The translations under genes and the position numbers were made by a program. The notes beneath the pieces were generated by a model. The model saw nothing but the letters and a program-made list of their open reading frames with translations, did no database searches and was not told the DNA's origin. A stretch of DNA of 64,000 nucleotides from Actinophytocola sp050699935 (GTDB taxonomy: Bacteria; Actinomycetota; Actinomycetes; Mycobacteriales; Pseudonocardiaceae), in assembly GCF_050699935.1 (NCBI RefSeq), contig NZ_JBOHGB010000004.1:62001-126000 (forward strand), given 5' to 3'. The first letter of the stretch is position 1, and each line of letters opens with the position of its first letter. Below, in pieces: positions 17,442 through 24,971 of the stretch.

Positions 17442-18251
17442 ATGCGCACCCGGAACACCACCACCCCCGAGTCAGCAGCCGCGCGGCCCGCCGAGACCCC
17501 GCCGGCCGTGCGGCTGCGCACCCTGCAGATGCACTACCCGACGAGCAAGGGCCACATCCACGCCGTCGGACCGCTCGACCTCGACATCGCCGATCGGGAG
17601 TTCGTCGCCGTGGTCGGCCCGAGCGGCTGCGGCAAGACGACCGTGTTGCGCATCCTCGCCGGCCTGGTCATGCCCAGCAGCGGTGAGGCTTACTACTACG
17701 GCGACCGCCTCACTGGACCGCGGCGGGGCTGCGGCGTGGTGTTCCAGGGCTACTCGCTGCTGCCGTGGAAGACGGTGCTGGACAACGTGTTGCTGCCGCT
17801 GCGGATGCATCGCCGCATGCCGCCGGGCACGCGCGACCGGGCCCTCGAGCTCCTGGAGGCGGTGGGCCTTAGCGACTTCGTGACGCGGTACCCGTTCGAA
17901 CTGTCCGGCGGTATGCAACAGCGGACGGCGCTGGTCCGCGCGCTCATCCACCGGCCGAGCCTGCTGCTGCTCGACGAGCCGTTCGGCGCGCTCGACGCGC
18001 TCACCCGCGACCGGCTGAACCTGCTGCTGCAGGACATCTGGCTCAAGGAACGCACCACGGTGTTCCTGATCACCCACAGCGTCAACGAGGCGCTGTTCCT
18101 CGCCGACCGCGTCGTGGTCATGTCCGCCCGGCCGGGCCGGATCGTCAGCGTTCACGACGTGCCCGGTGACCGGCCACGGCAGCTGGACATGCTGGCCAGG
18201 CCGGAGATCGCCGAACTCGGCCGCGAGATCCGGTCACTGTTGGACGTCTGA
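17442..18251 (+). CDS. ABC transporter ATP-binding protein, SsuB/TauB type
   Basis: This ATPase of the NitT/TauT-type importer in the operon has 269 residues. Walker A is GPSGCGKTT (about 58-66), the Q-loop is FQGYSLLPWK, the signature LSGGMQQR, Walker B LLLLDEP and the H-loop ITHS. The LPW after the Q-loop is typical of SsuB/TauB-like ATPases. The ATG at 17442 has a GGGAG site 7-8 bp upstream; an ATG at 17421 overlapping the previous stop (ATGA) is the alternative. Its partners are the binding protein at 4611 and the permease at 9891. This wide scattering of one importer within a metabolic operon is unusual. Confidence 0.87.
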   Translation: MRTRNTTTPESAAARPAETPPAVRLRTLQMHYPTSKGHIHAVGPLDLDIADREFVAVVGPSGCGKTTVLRILAGLVMPSSGEAYYYGDRLTGPRRGCGVVFQGYSLLPWKTVLDNVLLPLRMHRRMPPGTRDRALELLEAVGLSDFVTRYPFELSGGMQQRTALVRALIHRPSLLLLDEPFGALDALTRDRLNLLLQDIWLKERTTVFLITHSVNEALFLADRVVVMSARPGRIVSVHDVPGDRPRQLDMLARPEIAELGREIRSLLDV

Positions 18252-18261
18252 ACGGAGAATC

Positions 18262-19050
18262 ATGGCGGAGGACAACGACGACCCGGTGCTGACCGCACGC
18301 GCGGCCGAGGGTGCGGTAACCGTGCTGACGCTCAACCGGCCGGCCAAGCGCAACGCCTTCGACCAGCCGATGCTCAAGGTACTGCGCGCGCGGCTGGCGC
18401 ACTGCGAAGGCGACCCGGAGTGCCGGGCGGTCGTGCTCACCGGCGCCGGCAAGGGCTTCTGCTCCGGCGTGGACCTCGACACCATCGACCCAGGCGAGAC
18501 CGGACCCCGGTTCCGCCACCGGCTGCGCATCGGCGCACACGCCGTCGCCGAGCAACTGTTCGCGATGGAGACGCCGGTTCTCGGCGCGGTCAACGGTGCC
18601 GCGGTTGGTGCCGGCTTCGACCTCGCGCTGCAGACCGACATCCGACTCGTCGCCGCGGACGCCGTCCTGGCCGCGAGCTACGTCAACGTCGGCCTGTTCC
18701 CCGGAAACGGCGCCACCCACCTGCTGCCGCGCATCGTCGGCACCGAGCGCGCGCTCGAGCTGCTCTGGACCGGACGCCGGCTGACCGGGCGGGAGGCGGT
18801 CCGATGCGGGCTCGCGCTGGACGCGGTCCCCGCACGGGAGGTGCTCGCGATCACCGTCCGGCTCGCCACAGAGATCGCCGCCAAGCCCGCCGAACTCGTC
18901 CGGGCCGTCAAGCGGTCGGTCTACGACTCCGCCCGCCTGTCACGGAGCGAGGCATTCGCGGTGATAGCCTCCGACGCGGCCCTGCTGCGGGATCTGCCGG
19001 AGGTTCGCGCGCGGCTCGCCGAGATCGGAAACGGCCGCGGTGCGGGCTGA
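18262..19050 (+). CDS. Crotonase-family protein with non-standard catalytic residues
   Basis: This 262-residue enoyl-CoA hydratase/isomerase-family protein has the oxyanion-hole segments (KGFCSGVDL and NGAAVGAGFDLAL). By alignment to rat mitochondrial hydratase, the positions of the two catalytic glutamates hold Asp120 and Tyr140. It is therefore unlikely to be a standard 2-enoyl-CoA hydratase; isomerase, hydrolase or lyase chemistry on a CoA ester is possible, as in other diverged crotonases. The ATG at 18262 has a CGGAGAA site and follows the ATPase by 10 bp. It is the last CoA-enzyme gene before the regulator. Confidence 0.8.
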   Translation: MAEDNDDPVLTARAAEGAVTVLTLNRPAKRNAFDQPMLKVLRARLAHCEGDPECRAVVLTGAGKGFCSGVDLDTIDPGETGPRFRHRLRIGAHAVAEQLFAMETPVLGAVNGAAVGAGFDLALQTDIRLVAADAVLAASYVNVGLFPGNGATHLLPRIVGTERALELLWTGRRLTGREAVRCGLALDAVPAREVLAITVRLATEIAAKPAELVRAVKRSVYDSARLSRSEAFAVIASDAALLRDLPEVRARLAEIGNGRGAG

Positions 19051-19093
19051 CCGCGTCCGACCGCCGACGGACCCCCCGATTTCGGGAGCACCG

Positions 19094-19924
19094 ATGCAAC
19101 CGCCAAGCCGCGAACTGTCCACATCGGACAAGAATCGAGACGGCACCGCCCGACGTGAGGCGGAGCCCGGTCGCCGGGAACCCATCGTGCGCGCCATGGC
19201 GATCATCGAGTATCTCGCCGGCAGCCCGCGGCGCCACACCGGGGTGCGCGAGATCGCCCGGCATCTCGGCATCGGTCCCGCGGCCGCACAGCGGCTGGTC
19301 AGCACTCTCGCCGAATGCGGCGTGCTGACCAAGGACGACAGCGAGGGATACTGCTTCGCCGACGACTTCCTGCGGCTGACGCGGCGGATCAGCGCTCGCT
19401 ACGGCCTGGTCGAGCTCGCCGACCCCGCGCTGCGTGAGCTGGCCGCGGTGACCAACGAGACCGCCCTGTTCGCCGAGTACGACCCTGCCCGCCGGCAGAT
19501 CATGTTCACCACCATGGCCGAGTCCAAGCACCCCGTCCGCTACGTGGCCGAACTGCACCGGTGGATGTCCATCCACCGCGCGGCGAGCGGCGTGGCCGTC
19601 ATGGCCTACGCCGAGGCGGACCAACTCGAGGACGCCTTCGCGCAGGCCGAGGACGAGATGCGTGCCGGCACCTCACCGTGGCGCGACCGTGCCGAACTGG
19701 AGGACACGCTCGCCCACGTGCGGGAACATGGGTACGCCATCACCTCCGGACAGCGTGTCAGCGGGGCGGTTGGCATTTTCGCGCCGATCCGCACCGCCAC
19801 CGGCGCGCCCGTCGCGGACATCGGGCTGAACATCCCCGTGCACCGCTTCGACTCCGCGCAGGAGTCCGACCTGGCCGCGACCGTTCTGCGGGCGGCGAGC
19901 ACCATTGAGGCCCGCATCGGCTGA
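19094..19924 (+). CDS. IclR-family transcriptional regulator
   Basis: This 276-residue regulator has an N-terminal winged helix (about 30-92, with REIARHLGIGPAAAQRLVS) and a C-terminal IclR effector domain (about 105-270) that binds small organic acids in this family. The ATG at 19094 is preferred, with GGGAG at about 19084; an ATG at 19040 is also in frame. It lies within the operon, after the crotonase gene and 12 bp before the LLM oxidoreductase. It is a likely local regulator of the 3.6-20.9 kb operon, possibly together with the GntR protein at its other end. Confidence 0.87.
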   Translation: MQPPSRELSTSDKNRDGTARREAEPGRREPIVRAMAIIEYLAGSPRRHTGVREIARHLGIGPAAAQRLVSTLAECGVLTKDDSEGYCFADDFLRLTRRISARYGLVELADPALRELAAVTNETALFAEYDPARRQIMFTTMAESKHPVRYVAELHRWMSIHRAASGVAVMAYAEADQLEDAFAQAEDEMRAGTSPWRDRAELEDTLAHVREHGYAITSGQRVSGAVGIFAPIRTATGAPVADIGLNIPVHRFDSAQESDLAATVLRAASTIEARIG

Positions 19925-19936
19925 AGGGGACCACCC

Positions 19937-20869
19937 ATGGAGCTCGGCATCGTCCTGTCAGGACATACCGATGTCGTCGCCGAGGCACGACTGGCGGAGT
20001 CGCTTGGCCTGTCCCATGTGGCCGCGGGCGAGCATGTCTTCTTCACCGGCCCCACGTCCAACGCGTTCGTGACCCTCGCCGCCGCGGCGGCCGCGACCAC
20101 GTCGGTGCGGCTCGTCTCCACGGTCACGCTGCTGCCGCTCTACCCGGTACCCCTCGCTGCCAAGCTCGCTGCCACCGTCGACCGGATCTCCGGCGGCAGG
20201 TTCAACCTCGGCATCGGTGTCGGCGGCGAGTCCGCGGCGGAGTTCGCCGCCTGCGGGGTGCCCGTCGCCGAACGAGGCGCGCGCACCAACGAAGCCCTGC
20301 TCCTGCTCGAGAAGCTCTTCACCGGCGAACCGATCACCTTCCACGGCCGGTACACCGAGGTGAGCGGGCTTGCCCTGCAACCGACACCGGTCCAGCGTCC
20401 GCGCCCACCCGTGTGGATCGGCGGCCGCAGCGAGGCGGCGATGCGCCGAGCCGCCGAGCACGGCGACGTCTGGATGCCGTACATGTACACACCGGACATG
20501 CTGGCAACCAGCCTGCACCGGATCCGCGACATGACCACGACCGCGGGACGACCGCCGGTCACGGGCGCGGTCTTCACCTGGCTCGCCGTCGACCACGACG
20601 CAACCCACGCCCGCCACGTCGCCGAAGCCAAACTTGCCGCCGTGTACCGCCAGAACACCGACCGGCTACTGGACAGGTACGTCCCCACCGGCGACCCATC
20701 ACAGGTCGCCGCCCGGCTACGCGAGTACGCCACGGCCGGCGCCGACCACGTCATCTGCGCCCTGGCCTGCCCCGACAACGCCCGCCCCGCGATGATCGAG
20801 CTGCTCGCCAAGGAGGTATGGCCACTTCTCCGTTCCAGCGCCTGCCCTGAGCTTGGCTCCGATACCTAA
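19937..20869 (+). CDS. LLM-class (luciferase-like) F420/flavin-dependent oxidoreductase
   Basis: This 310-residue TIM-barrel protein of the bacterial luciferase superfamily shows features of the F420-dependent subfamily (GRFNLGIGVGGES, VWIGGRSEAAMRRAAEHGD). Such enzymes do hydride transfers or monooxygenations. The ATG at 19937 has an AGGGGA site and follows the IclR stop by 12 bp. It is the last intact gene of the operon; beyond it lies a pseudogene tract. The substrate is unknown. Confidence 0.83.
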   Translation: MELGIVLSGHTDVVAEARLAESLGLSHVAAGEHVFFTGPTSNAFVTLAAAAAATTSVRLVSTVTLLPLYPVPLAAKLAATVDRISGGRFNLGIGVGGESAAEFAACGVPVAERGARTNEALLLLEKLFTGEPITFHGRYTEVSGLALQPTPVQRPRPPVWIGGRSEAAMRRAAEHGDVWMPYMYTPDMLATSLHRIRDMTTTAGRPPVTGAVFTWLAVDHDATHARHVAEAKLAAVYRQNTDRLLDRYVPTGDPSQVAARLREYATAGADHVICALACPDNARPAMIELLAKEVWPLLRSSACPELGSDT

Positions 20870-20989
20870 CGCCACCACTCAGAGCGGGACAAAGGGACAA
20901 CGTCGCGCCTGTAATGGGAGGCGAATGTGACCGGTGCGTCGAACGCCGCCCGCGGGAGAGGCTCGGCGGAGGACGGCGAGCAGAGCAGG

Positions 20990-21733
20990 CCCGGCGAACA
21001 GTCCGACCCCGGGCCGACGCGATCATCTGGAAGGGCCGCCACGGGCCCACGCCCGCAGCGAGCAGCGCGGATGCGAACCGGCTGGTCGCGCCGGGGAGGA
21101 AGCCGAAACGGGGCCGAACACGCGGCCGGCGAGCACGAAGAACACGGTCTCGATGCCGGCGGTGCCGGCGCCGAGCGTTCTACGTGCGACGTCAACCGCG
21201 GACACGACGCCGAGCATCGCGAGGGCATTCGAGTCGATGCCGCCGCTGGACATCTCGGCCAGCGCGACCGCGATCAGCACCGGCAGCGTGCTGACGAAGA
21301 TCAGCGGCGCATCGGCGGAGTGTGCCATGGCCTCCGGCTCGGGTGCGGCGAAACAGAGGCCAGAAGAACATGGCGACGCCGGCGACGGAGGCCAGGCTCA
21401 GCGTCACGGCCGTACGCGGCGTGGTCCGGATGGAGCACTTTGGCCACCTGGGGCGCGAAAGCCGGGAGGCGACGACCACCTGCGCGGTCGGGCCGTCGGC
21501 GACAGTCTCGCCCTCGGCGAGCACGATGACGCGGTCGGCGACGCTCGCGACGACCTCGACGTCGTGGGATGCCAGCACGATCGCCTTGCCGTGGCGGCGA
21601 GCCCGGCGACCACCGCGGTACGTTGCCGTTTGGCCCGGTAGTCCAGGCCGCGGGTGAGTTCGTCGAGCAGTGCCTGGCAGGAACCCGGTTCGGCGGCCGG
21701 CCCGGCGTCCGCCTGGTCGCATTCGGCGCGCAC
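20990..21733 (-). pseudogene. Remnant of an ECF-type transporter (EcfA ATPase tail plus S component)
   Basis: Recognisable fragments lie in different frames on the minus strand. About 21733-21590 reads LLDELTRGLDYRAKRQ (an ATPase Walker B/D-loop region with DE-P lost). About 21600-21450 reads IVLASHDVEVVASVADRVIV. About 21420-21370 reads TLSLASVAGVAMFFWPLF, 21328-21170 reads AEMSSGGIDSNALAMLGV and GAGTAGIETVFF, and about 21050-21015 reads GPWRPFQM. In order these match the end of an energy-coupling-factor ATPase followed by an actinobacterial ECF S component. At least three frame changes and internal deletions are needed, and no continuous frame exists. The locus is dead, probably a former vitamin or cobalt-type uptake system. 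Confidence 0.7.
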
Positions 21734-21815
21734 GGGTGCCGAGGTAGAGAAGGTCGCCCGGGGTCCGCGGGACCAGACGCGTGAACGGTCACGAGCCTAC
21801 CGCTGTTGACGGACG

Positions 21816-21990
21816 CTACTCGGGCACGTGGCACGCGACGGCGTGCCCTGCCTGACGCGGGCTGAGCAGGATCGGCTCGCGGTTCGTGCATACCTCCTCG
21901 GACTTCCAGCACCGGCCTCGGAACGCGCATCCGGTCGGCCGATCCACCGGGTTCGGCAGGTCCCCGGTCAGTAGGCGTCGGGGTCGGCGG
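21816..21990 (-). pseudogene. C-terminal fragment of an oligopeptide ABC transporter ATPase (OppD/DppF type)
   Basis: The last 57 codons of an open frame ending at 21816 read like the oligo_HPY tail of peptide-transporter ATPases: NPVDRPTGCAFRGRCW, then VCTNREP and GHAVACHVPE. The CxFxxRC and HxVACH elements are hallmarks of that tail. The nucleotide-binding domain is absent; upstream sequence in this frame is unrelated. With the ECF remnant next to it, this makes 20.9-22.1 kb a tract of decayed transporter genes. Confidence 0.72.
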
Positions 21991-22039
21991 GCGCGAGGTT
22001 CGGAATCGATTCGTCCCGGGAGTCTCGTCCTCACGTGGC

Positions 22040-22114
22040 TTTGCGGACATGTGAAGCGAGGAAGCGGGCTCGGCAACCCGCTTACCTGGGCTCTTTGGCC
22101 AGATTTGCGGACAT
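22040..22114. repeat. Direct repeat TTTGCGGACAT (two copies) upstream of the mutase operon
   Basis: The 11-bp sequence TTTGCGGACAT occurs at 22040-22050 and again at 22104-22114, 64 bp apart, in the leader region of the B12-dependent mutase operon. It may be a repeated binding site or a chance duplication; nothing else in the leader identifies it. Confidence 0.3.
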
Positions 22115-22129
22115 CTTGTCGTGACGCCT

Positions 22130-22150
22130 GACCAGGGCTATGGTCTGACC
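22130..22150. promoter_or_regulatory. Candidate GntR operator in front of the mutase operon (GGTC-T-GACC)
   Basis: Two overlapping inverted repeats lie just before the first gene: GACCA-N6-TGGTC (22130-22145) and GGTCTGACC (22142-22150). A related GGTC/GACC inverted repeat, AGGTC-N5-GACCT, occurs at 27189-27203, upstream of the FadR-type regulator of the same locus. The shared half-site suggests that one regulator binds both. Confidence 0.4.
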
Positions 22151-22179
22151 TCATGCGAGGTACGCCATGGGAGGTGGGC

Positions 22180-22602
22180 ATGGACCATGCGCGGGTCGTC
22201 GACCAGGAGCCGATCCGGGTCATGCTGGCCAAGATCGGCCTTGACGGGCACGACCGGGGTGTGAAGGTGGTCGCCCGCACCCTTCGGGACGCGGGTATGG
22301 AAGTCGTTTACACCGGCCTGCACCGTAGCCCGGAGCAGGTGCTCGAGGCGGCAGTCCAGGAGGACGTCGACGTGCTCGGTGTCAGCCTCCTCTCCGGCGC
22401 GCACCTGCCGATCTTCACGCGGATCTTCCAGCTGATCGACGAGCTGCCGGAACGGCCGCGGTTCGCGATCGTCGCCGGCGGGGTTATGCCGGACGAGGAC
22501 GTCGACGAGCTCAGGAAACTAGGGGTGGCCGACGTGCTCGGGCAGGACACCACGCCAGAGGCGATCGTCAGCCGCATCCACGAGCTGGCCACGGACCGTT
22601 GA
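22180..22602 (+). CDS. hcmB: 2-hydroxyisobutyryl-CoA mutase, small B12-binding subunit
   Basis: This 140-residue cobalamin-binding subunit docks on the large mutase subunit encoded at 24972. The base-off/His-on signature is complete: DGHDRG (residues 22-27, His24 as lower cobalt ligand), GVSLLSG (about 75-81) and AGGVMPDED. The size matches stand-alone small subunits of ICM/HCM-type mutases. The ATG at 22180 follows a strong GGGAGGTGGG; an ATG at 22153 is in frame but lacks such a site. The order B12 subunit, ligase, GTPase, large subunit supports assignment to 2-hydroxyisobutyryl-CoA mutase rather than methylmalonyl-CoA mutase. Confidence 0.85.
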   Translation: MDHARVVDQEPIRVMLAKIGLDGHDRGVKVVARTLRDAGMEVVYTGLHRSPEQVLEAAVQEDVDVLGVSLLSGAHLPIFTRIFQLIDELPERPRFAIVAGGVMPDEDVDELRKLGVADVLGQDTTPEAIVSRIHELATDR

Positions 22603-22614
22603 TCGGGAGGCGTG

Positions 22615-24012
22615 ATGGAGCAGTGGAGCTGGCCCCCGCGATACGACGAGACCTACGTCCCGCCGGAATCGCGGCGACATTGGTTCCCGCGGCGCGAGAC
22701 GATGCCGGCGGAGGAGCGCGACGACGCGATCCTCGCCCGCATCCGCGAGGTGATGGCCTACGCGTGGGACAACGCGCCGTTCTATCGACGCAAGTGGAGC
22801 GAGGCGGGGGTCCACCCATCGTCCATCAGGAGCCTGTCCGACTTCGAGAAGGTTCCCGTTGTGCGCAAGGAGGAGCTGCGGGCGGACCAGGCCGAGCACG
22901 AACCGTTCGGCAGCTACCTCGCGGTGACGCCGTCGGAGATCAAGCACATCAACGGCACGTCCGGTACGACGGGCCGGCCGACCGCCTTCGGCATCTGCGA
23001 ACGGGACTGGCGCAGCGTCGCCAACGCGCACGCGCGGGTCATGTGGGCGATGGGCATCCGTGCCGACGACACGGTGCTGGTGGCCTCCCCCCTGAGCTTG
23101 TACTGGGGCTCATGGGGTGCCTACATCGGAGCCGAGCGGCTCGGTGCACGGGTTTTTCCGTTCGGTGCGGGCAATCCGGGACAGACCGCGCGCACCGTGC
23201 GATGGATGCGGCAGATGGGCGTGACCGTGTTCTACGGTACGCCGTCCTACGCCCTGCACTTGGCCGAGGTCGCGGTGGACGAAGGGGTGGACCCCGCGGA
23301 TCTGGGACTGCGCAAGCTGTTCTTCTCCGGTGAGCCAGGTGCGAGCGTTCCCGCGATCCGCGCGCGGATCGTCGACGCGTTCCAGGCGGAAGTGTACGAC
23401 TCGGGAAGCATGGCCGAGGTCAGCCCGTGGATGCACCTTGGCGCCGGCAGCAATGAGCCGGGCGTGTTCGCTTGGCAAGACCTCGTGTACACCGAGGTGT
23501 GCGACCCAGTCGGCCATCGCCGGGTCGAGTACGGCGGCGAGGGCACGCCGGTCTACACGACGCTGGAACGTACGAGCCAACCGATGATCCGGTTGCTGTC
23601 CAACGATCTCACCCGCTGGGAAGCTCCGTCTGCCGACCGCGGACGCACCTATCCGTTCCTGCCACACGGAATCTACGGCCGCATCGACGACATGTTCACC
23701 GTGCGCGGCGAGAACGTCTATCCGAGCGCGATAGACGATGTCGTGATAGCGGCGGACGGCTACGGCGGCGAGCATCGAATCGTCATCAGCCGCGAGTCCA
23801 CGATGGACAAACTGGTCGTTCAAGTCGAGTACCAGGACGTACCGGACCTCTCCGGTTGGGCGGCGGGGATCGCCGATCGGCTGCGCAAGGTGCTGGGGGT
23901 CGGCGCCATCGTGGTACCGGTCGAGCACCTCACGTTCGACCGCACGGAGTTCAAGGCCCGCAGGGTAATCGACGACCGGGACCTGCTCCGCAACCTCTGG
24001 AGCAGTCGATGA
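22615..24012 (+). CDS. PaaK-like AMP-forming acyl-CoA ligase, probable 2-hydroxyisobutyrate-CoA ligase
   Basis: This 465-residue ligase belongs to the phenylacetate-CoA ligase branch of the ANL superfamily. The P-loop reads NGTSGTTGRPTA (about residues 113-124), and the A8-type hinge is RIDDMFTVRGENVYPS (about 357-372). The family activates acids to CoA thioesters with ATP. In Aquincola tertiaricarbonis a PaaK-like 2-hydroxyisobutyric acid-CoA ligase is encoded beside the mutase, the same neighbourhood seen here, so the substrate is probably 2-hydroxyisobutyrate. The ATG at 22615 with GGGAGG at 22605 is preferred over the GTG at 22612. Its stop overlaps the next start (ATGA). Confidence 0.82.
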   Translation: MEQWSWPPRYDETYVPPESRRHWFPRRETMPAEERDDAILARIREVMAYAWDNAPFYRRKWSEAGVHPSSIRSLSDFEKVPVVRKEELRADQAEHEPFGSYLAVTPSEIKHINGTSGTTGRPTAFGICERDWRSVANAHARVMWAMGIRADDTVLVASPLSLYWGSWGAYIGAERLGARVFPFGAGNPGQTARTVRWMRQMGVTVFYGTPSYALHLAEVAVDEGVDPADLGLRKLFFSGEPGASVPAIRARIVDAFQAEVYDSGSMAEVSPWMHLGAGSNEPGVFAWQDLVYTEVCDPVGHRRVEYGGEGTPVYTTLERTSQPMIRLLSNDLTRWEAPSADRGRTYPFLPHGIYGRIDDMFTVRGENVYPSAIDDVVIAADGYGGEHRIVISRESTMDKLVVQVEYQDVPDLSGWAAGIADRLRKVLGVGAIVVPVEHLTFDRTEFKARRVIDDRDLLRNLWSSR

Positions 24013-24947
24013 CGGCACCGGCGGACTTGACCGATCGCGTGCTGGGCGGCGAACACGCCGCGATCGCCCGCATGCTCACATTCGTCGAGAGACGCGTCGA
24101 CGGTATCGAGCACGCGCTCGCGACGCTGCACCGGCACACCGGCTCCGCCCACGTGCTCGGACTCACCGGCCCGCCGGGCAGCGGCAAGAGCACGCTTGTC
24201 ACGGCCCTGGCGGCGCACTACAGACGGCAAGGGCGCAGTATCGGAATCCTCGCCGTGGACCCATCTAGTGTGTTCAGCGGCGGCGCCATACTCGGCGACC
24301 GCATCCGGATGACCGACCTGGCCGGCGACCGCGGCGTGTTCATCCGCTCGATCGCGACGCGAGGTGCGCTCGGCGGGCTGTCACGCGCGACGCTCGACGC
24401 GATCACCGTGCTCGACGCCGCCGGCAAGGATGTCATCCTGCTGGAGACGGTCGGCGTCGGCCAGGCCGAAGTGGACGTGATCAGCGCCGCGCAAACGGTC
24501 GCGGTGGTCAGCGTGCCCGGCATGGGCGACGACGTCCAAGCGATCAAGGCCGGGCTCCTGGAGATCGCCGACGTGCACGTCGTGAACAAGGCCGACCGCG
24601 AGGGTGCGGTCAAGACCGTTGCCGAGCTGCGCGACATGCTGCGTCTGGCACGCCGCCGCCCACACCAGTGGAACGTGCCGATCGAGCAGACCGTCGCGAC
24701 CTCGGGGCTCGGCGTGCCCGAACTCGCCGACCGATTCGCCGAACACCTGGCGTGGATGACACAGCACGGCGAGCGGCAACGTCGCGACCGGCGCAACACC
24801 GCGACACGCATCCGGTGGCTAGCCGAGCAGCTCGTGCTCGACCGGCTTCGCCCCGGCATCCCCGACTTCGACGATGCGGTCGACGACGTGACCGCCCGTC
24901 GCGGCGACCCGCTGTCGGCCGCGCGCCGGCTGGTCGCCCAGCTGTGA
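24009..24947 (+). CDS. MeaB/ArgK-family G-protein chaperone of the B12-dependent mutase
   Basis: This P-loop GTPase loads and protects adenosylcobalamin in acyl-CoA mutases. The 312 residues contain Walker A GPPGSGKST (about 54-62), the segment AVDPSSVFSGGAILGDR, the switch-like ETVGVGQ and the guanine-specificity NKAD (about 197-200). It starts in an ATGA overlap with the ligase gene and lies 24 bp before the large mutase subunit. Placement inside the operon marks it as the dedicated chaperone (the role of MeaH in known hcm loci) rather than the housekeeping MeaB. Confidence 0.9.
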   Translation: MTAPADLTDRVLGGEHAAIARMLTFVERRVDGIEHALATLHRHTGSAHVLGLTGPPGSGKSTLVTALAAHYRRQGRSIGILAVDPSSVFSGGAILGDRIRMTDLAGDRGVFIRSIATRGALGGLSRATLDAITVLDAAGKDVILLETVGVGQAEVDVISAAQTVAVVSVPGMGDDVQAIKAGLLEIADVHVVNKADREGAVKTVAELRDMLRLARRRPHQWNVPIEQTVATSGLGVPELADRFAEHLAWMTQHGERQRRDRRNTATRIRWLAEQLVLDRLRPGIPDFDDAVDDVTARRGDPLSAARRLVAQL

Positions 24948-24971
24948 AACGAGCGACACGAGGAGACTGTG

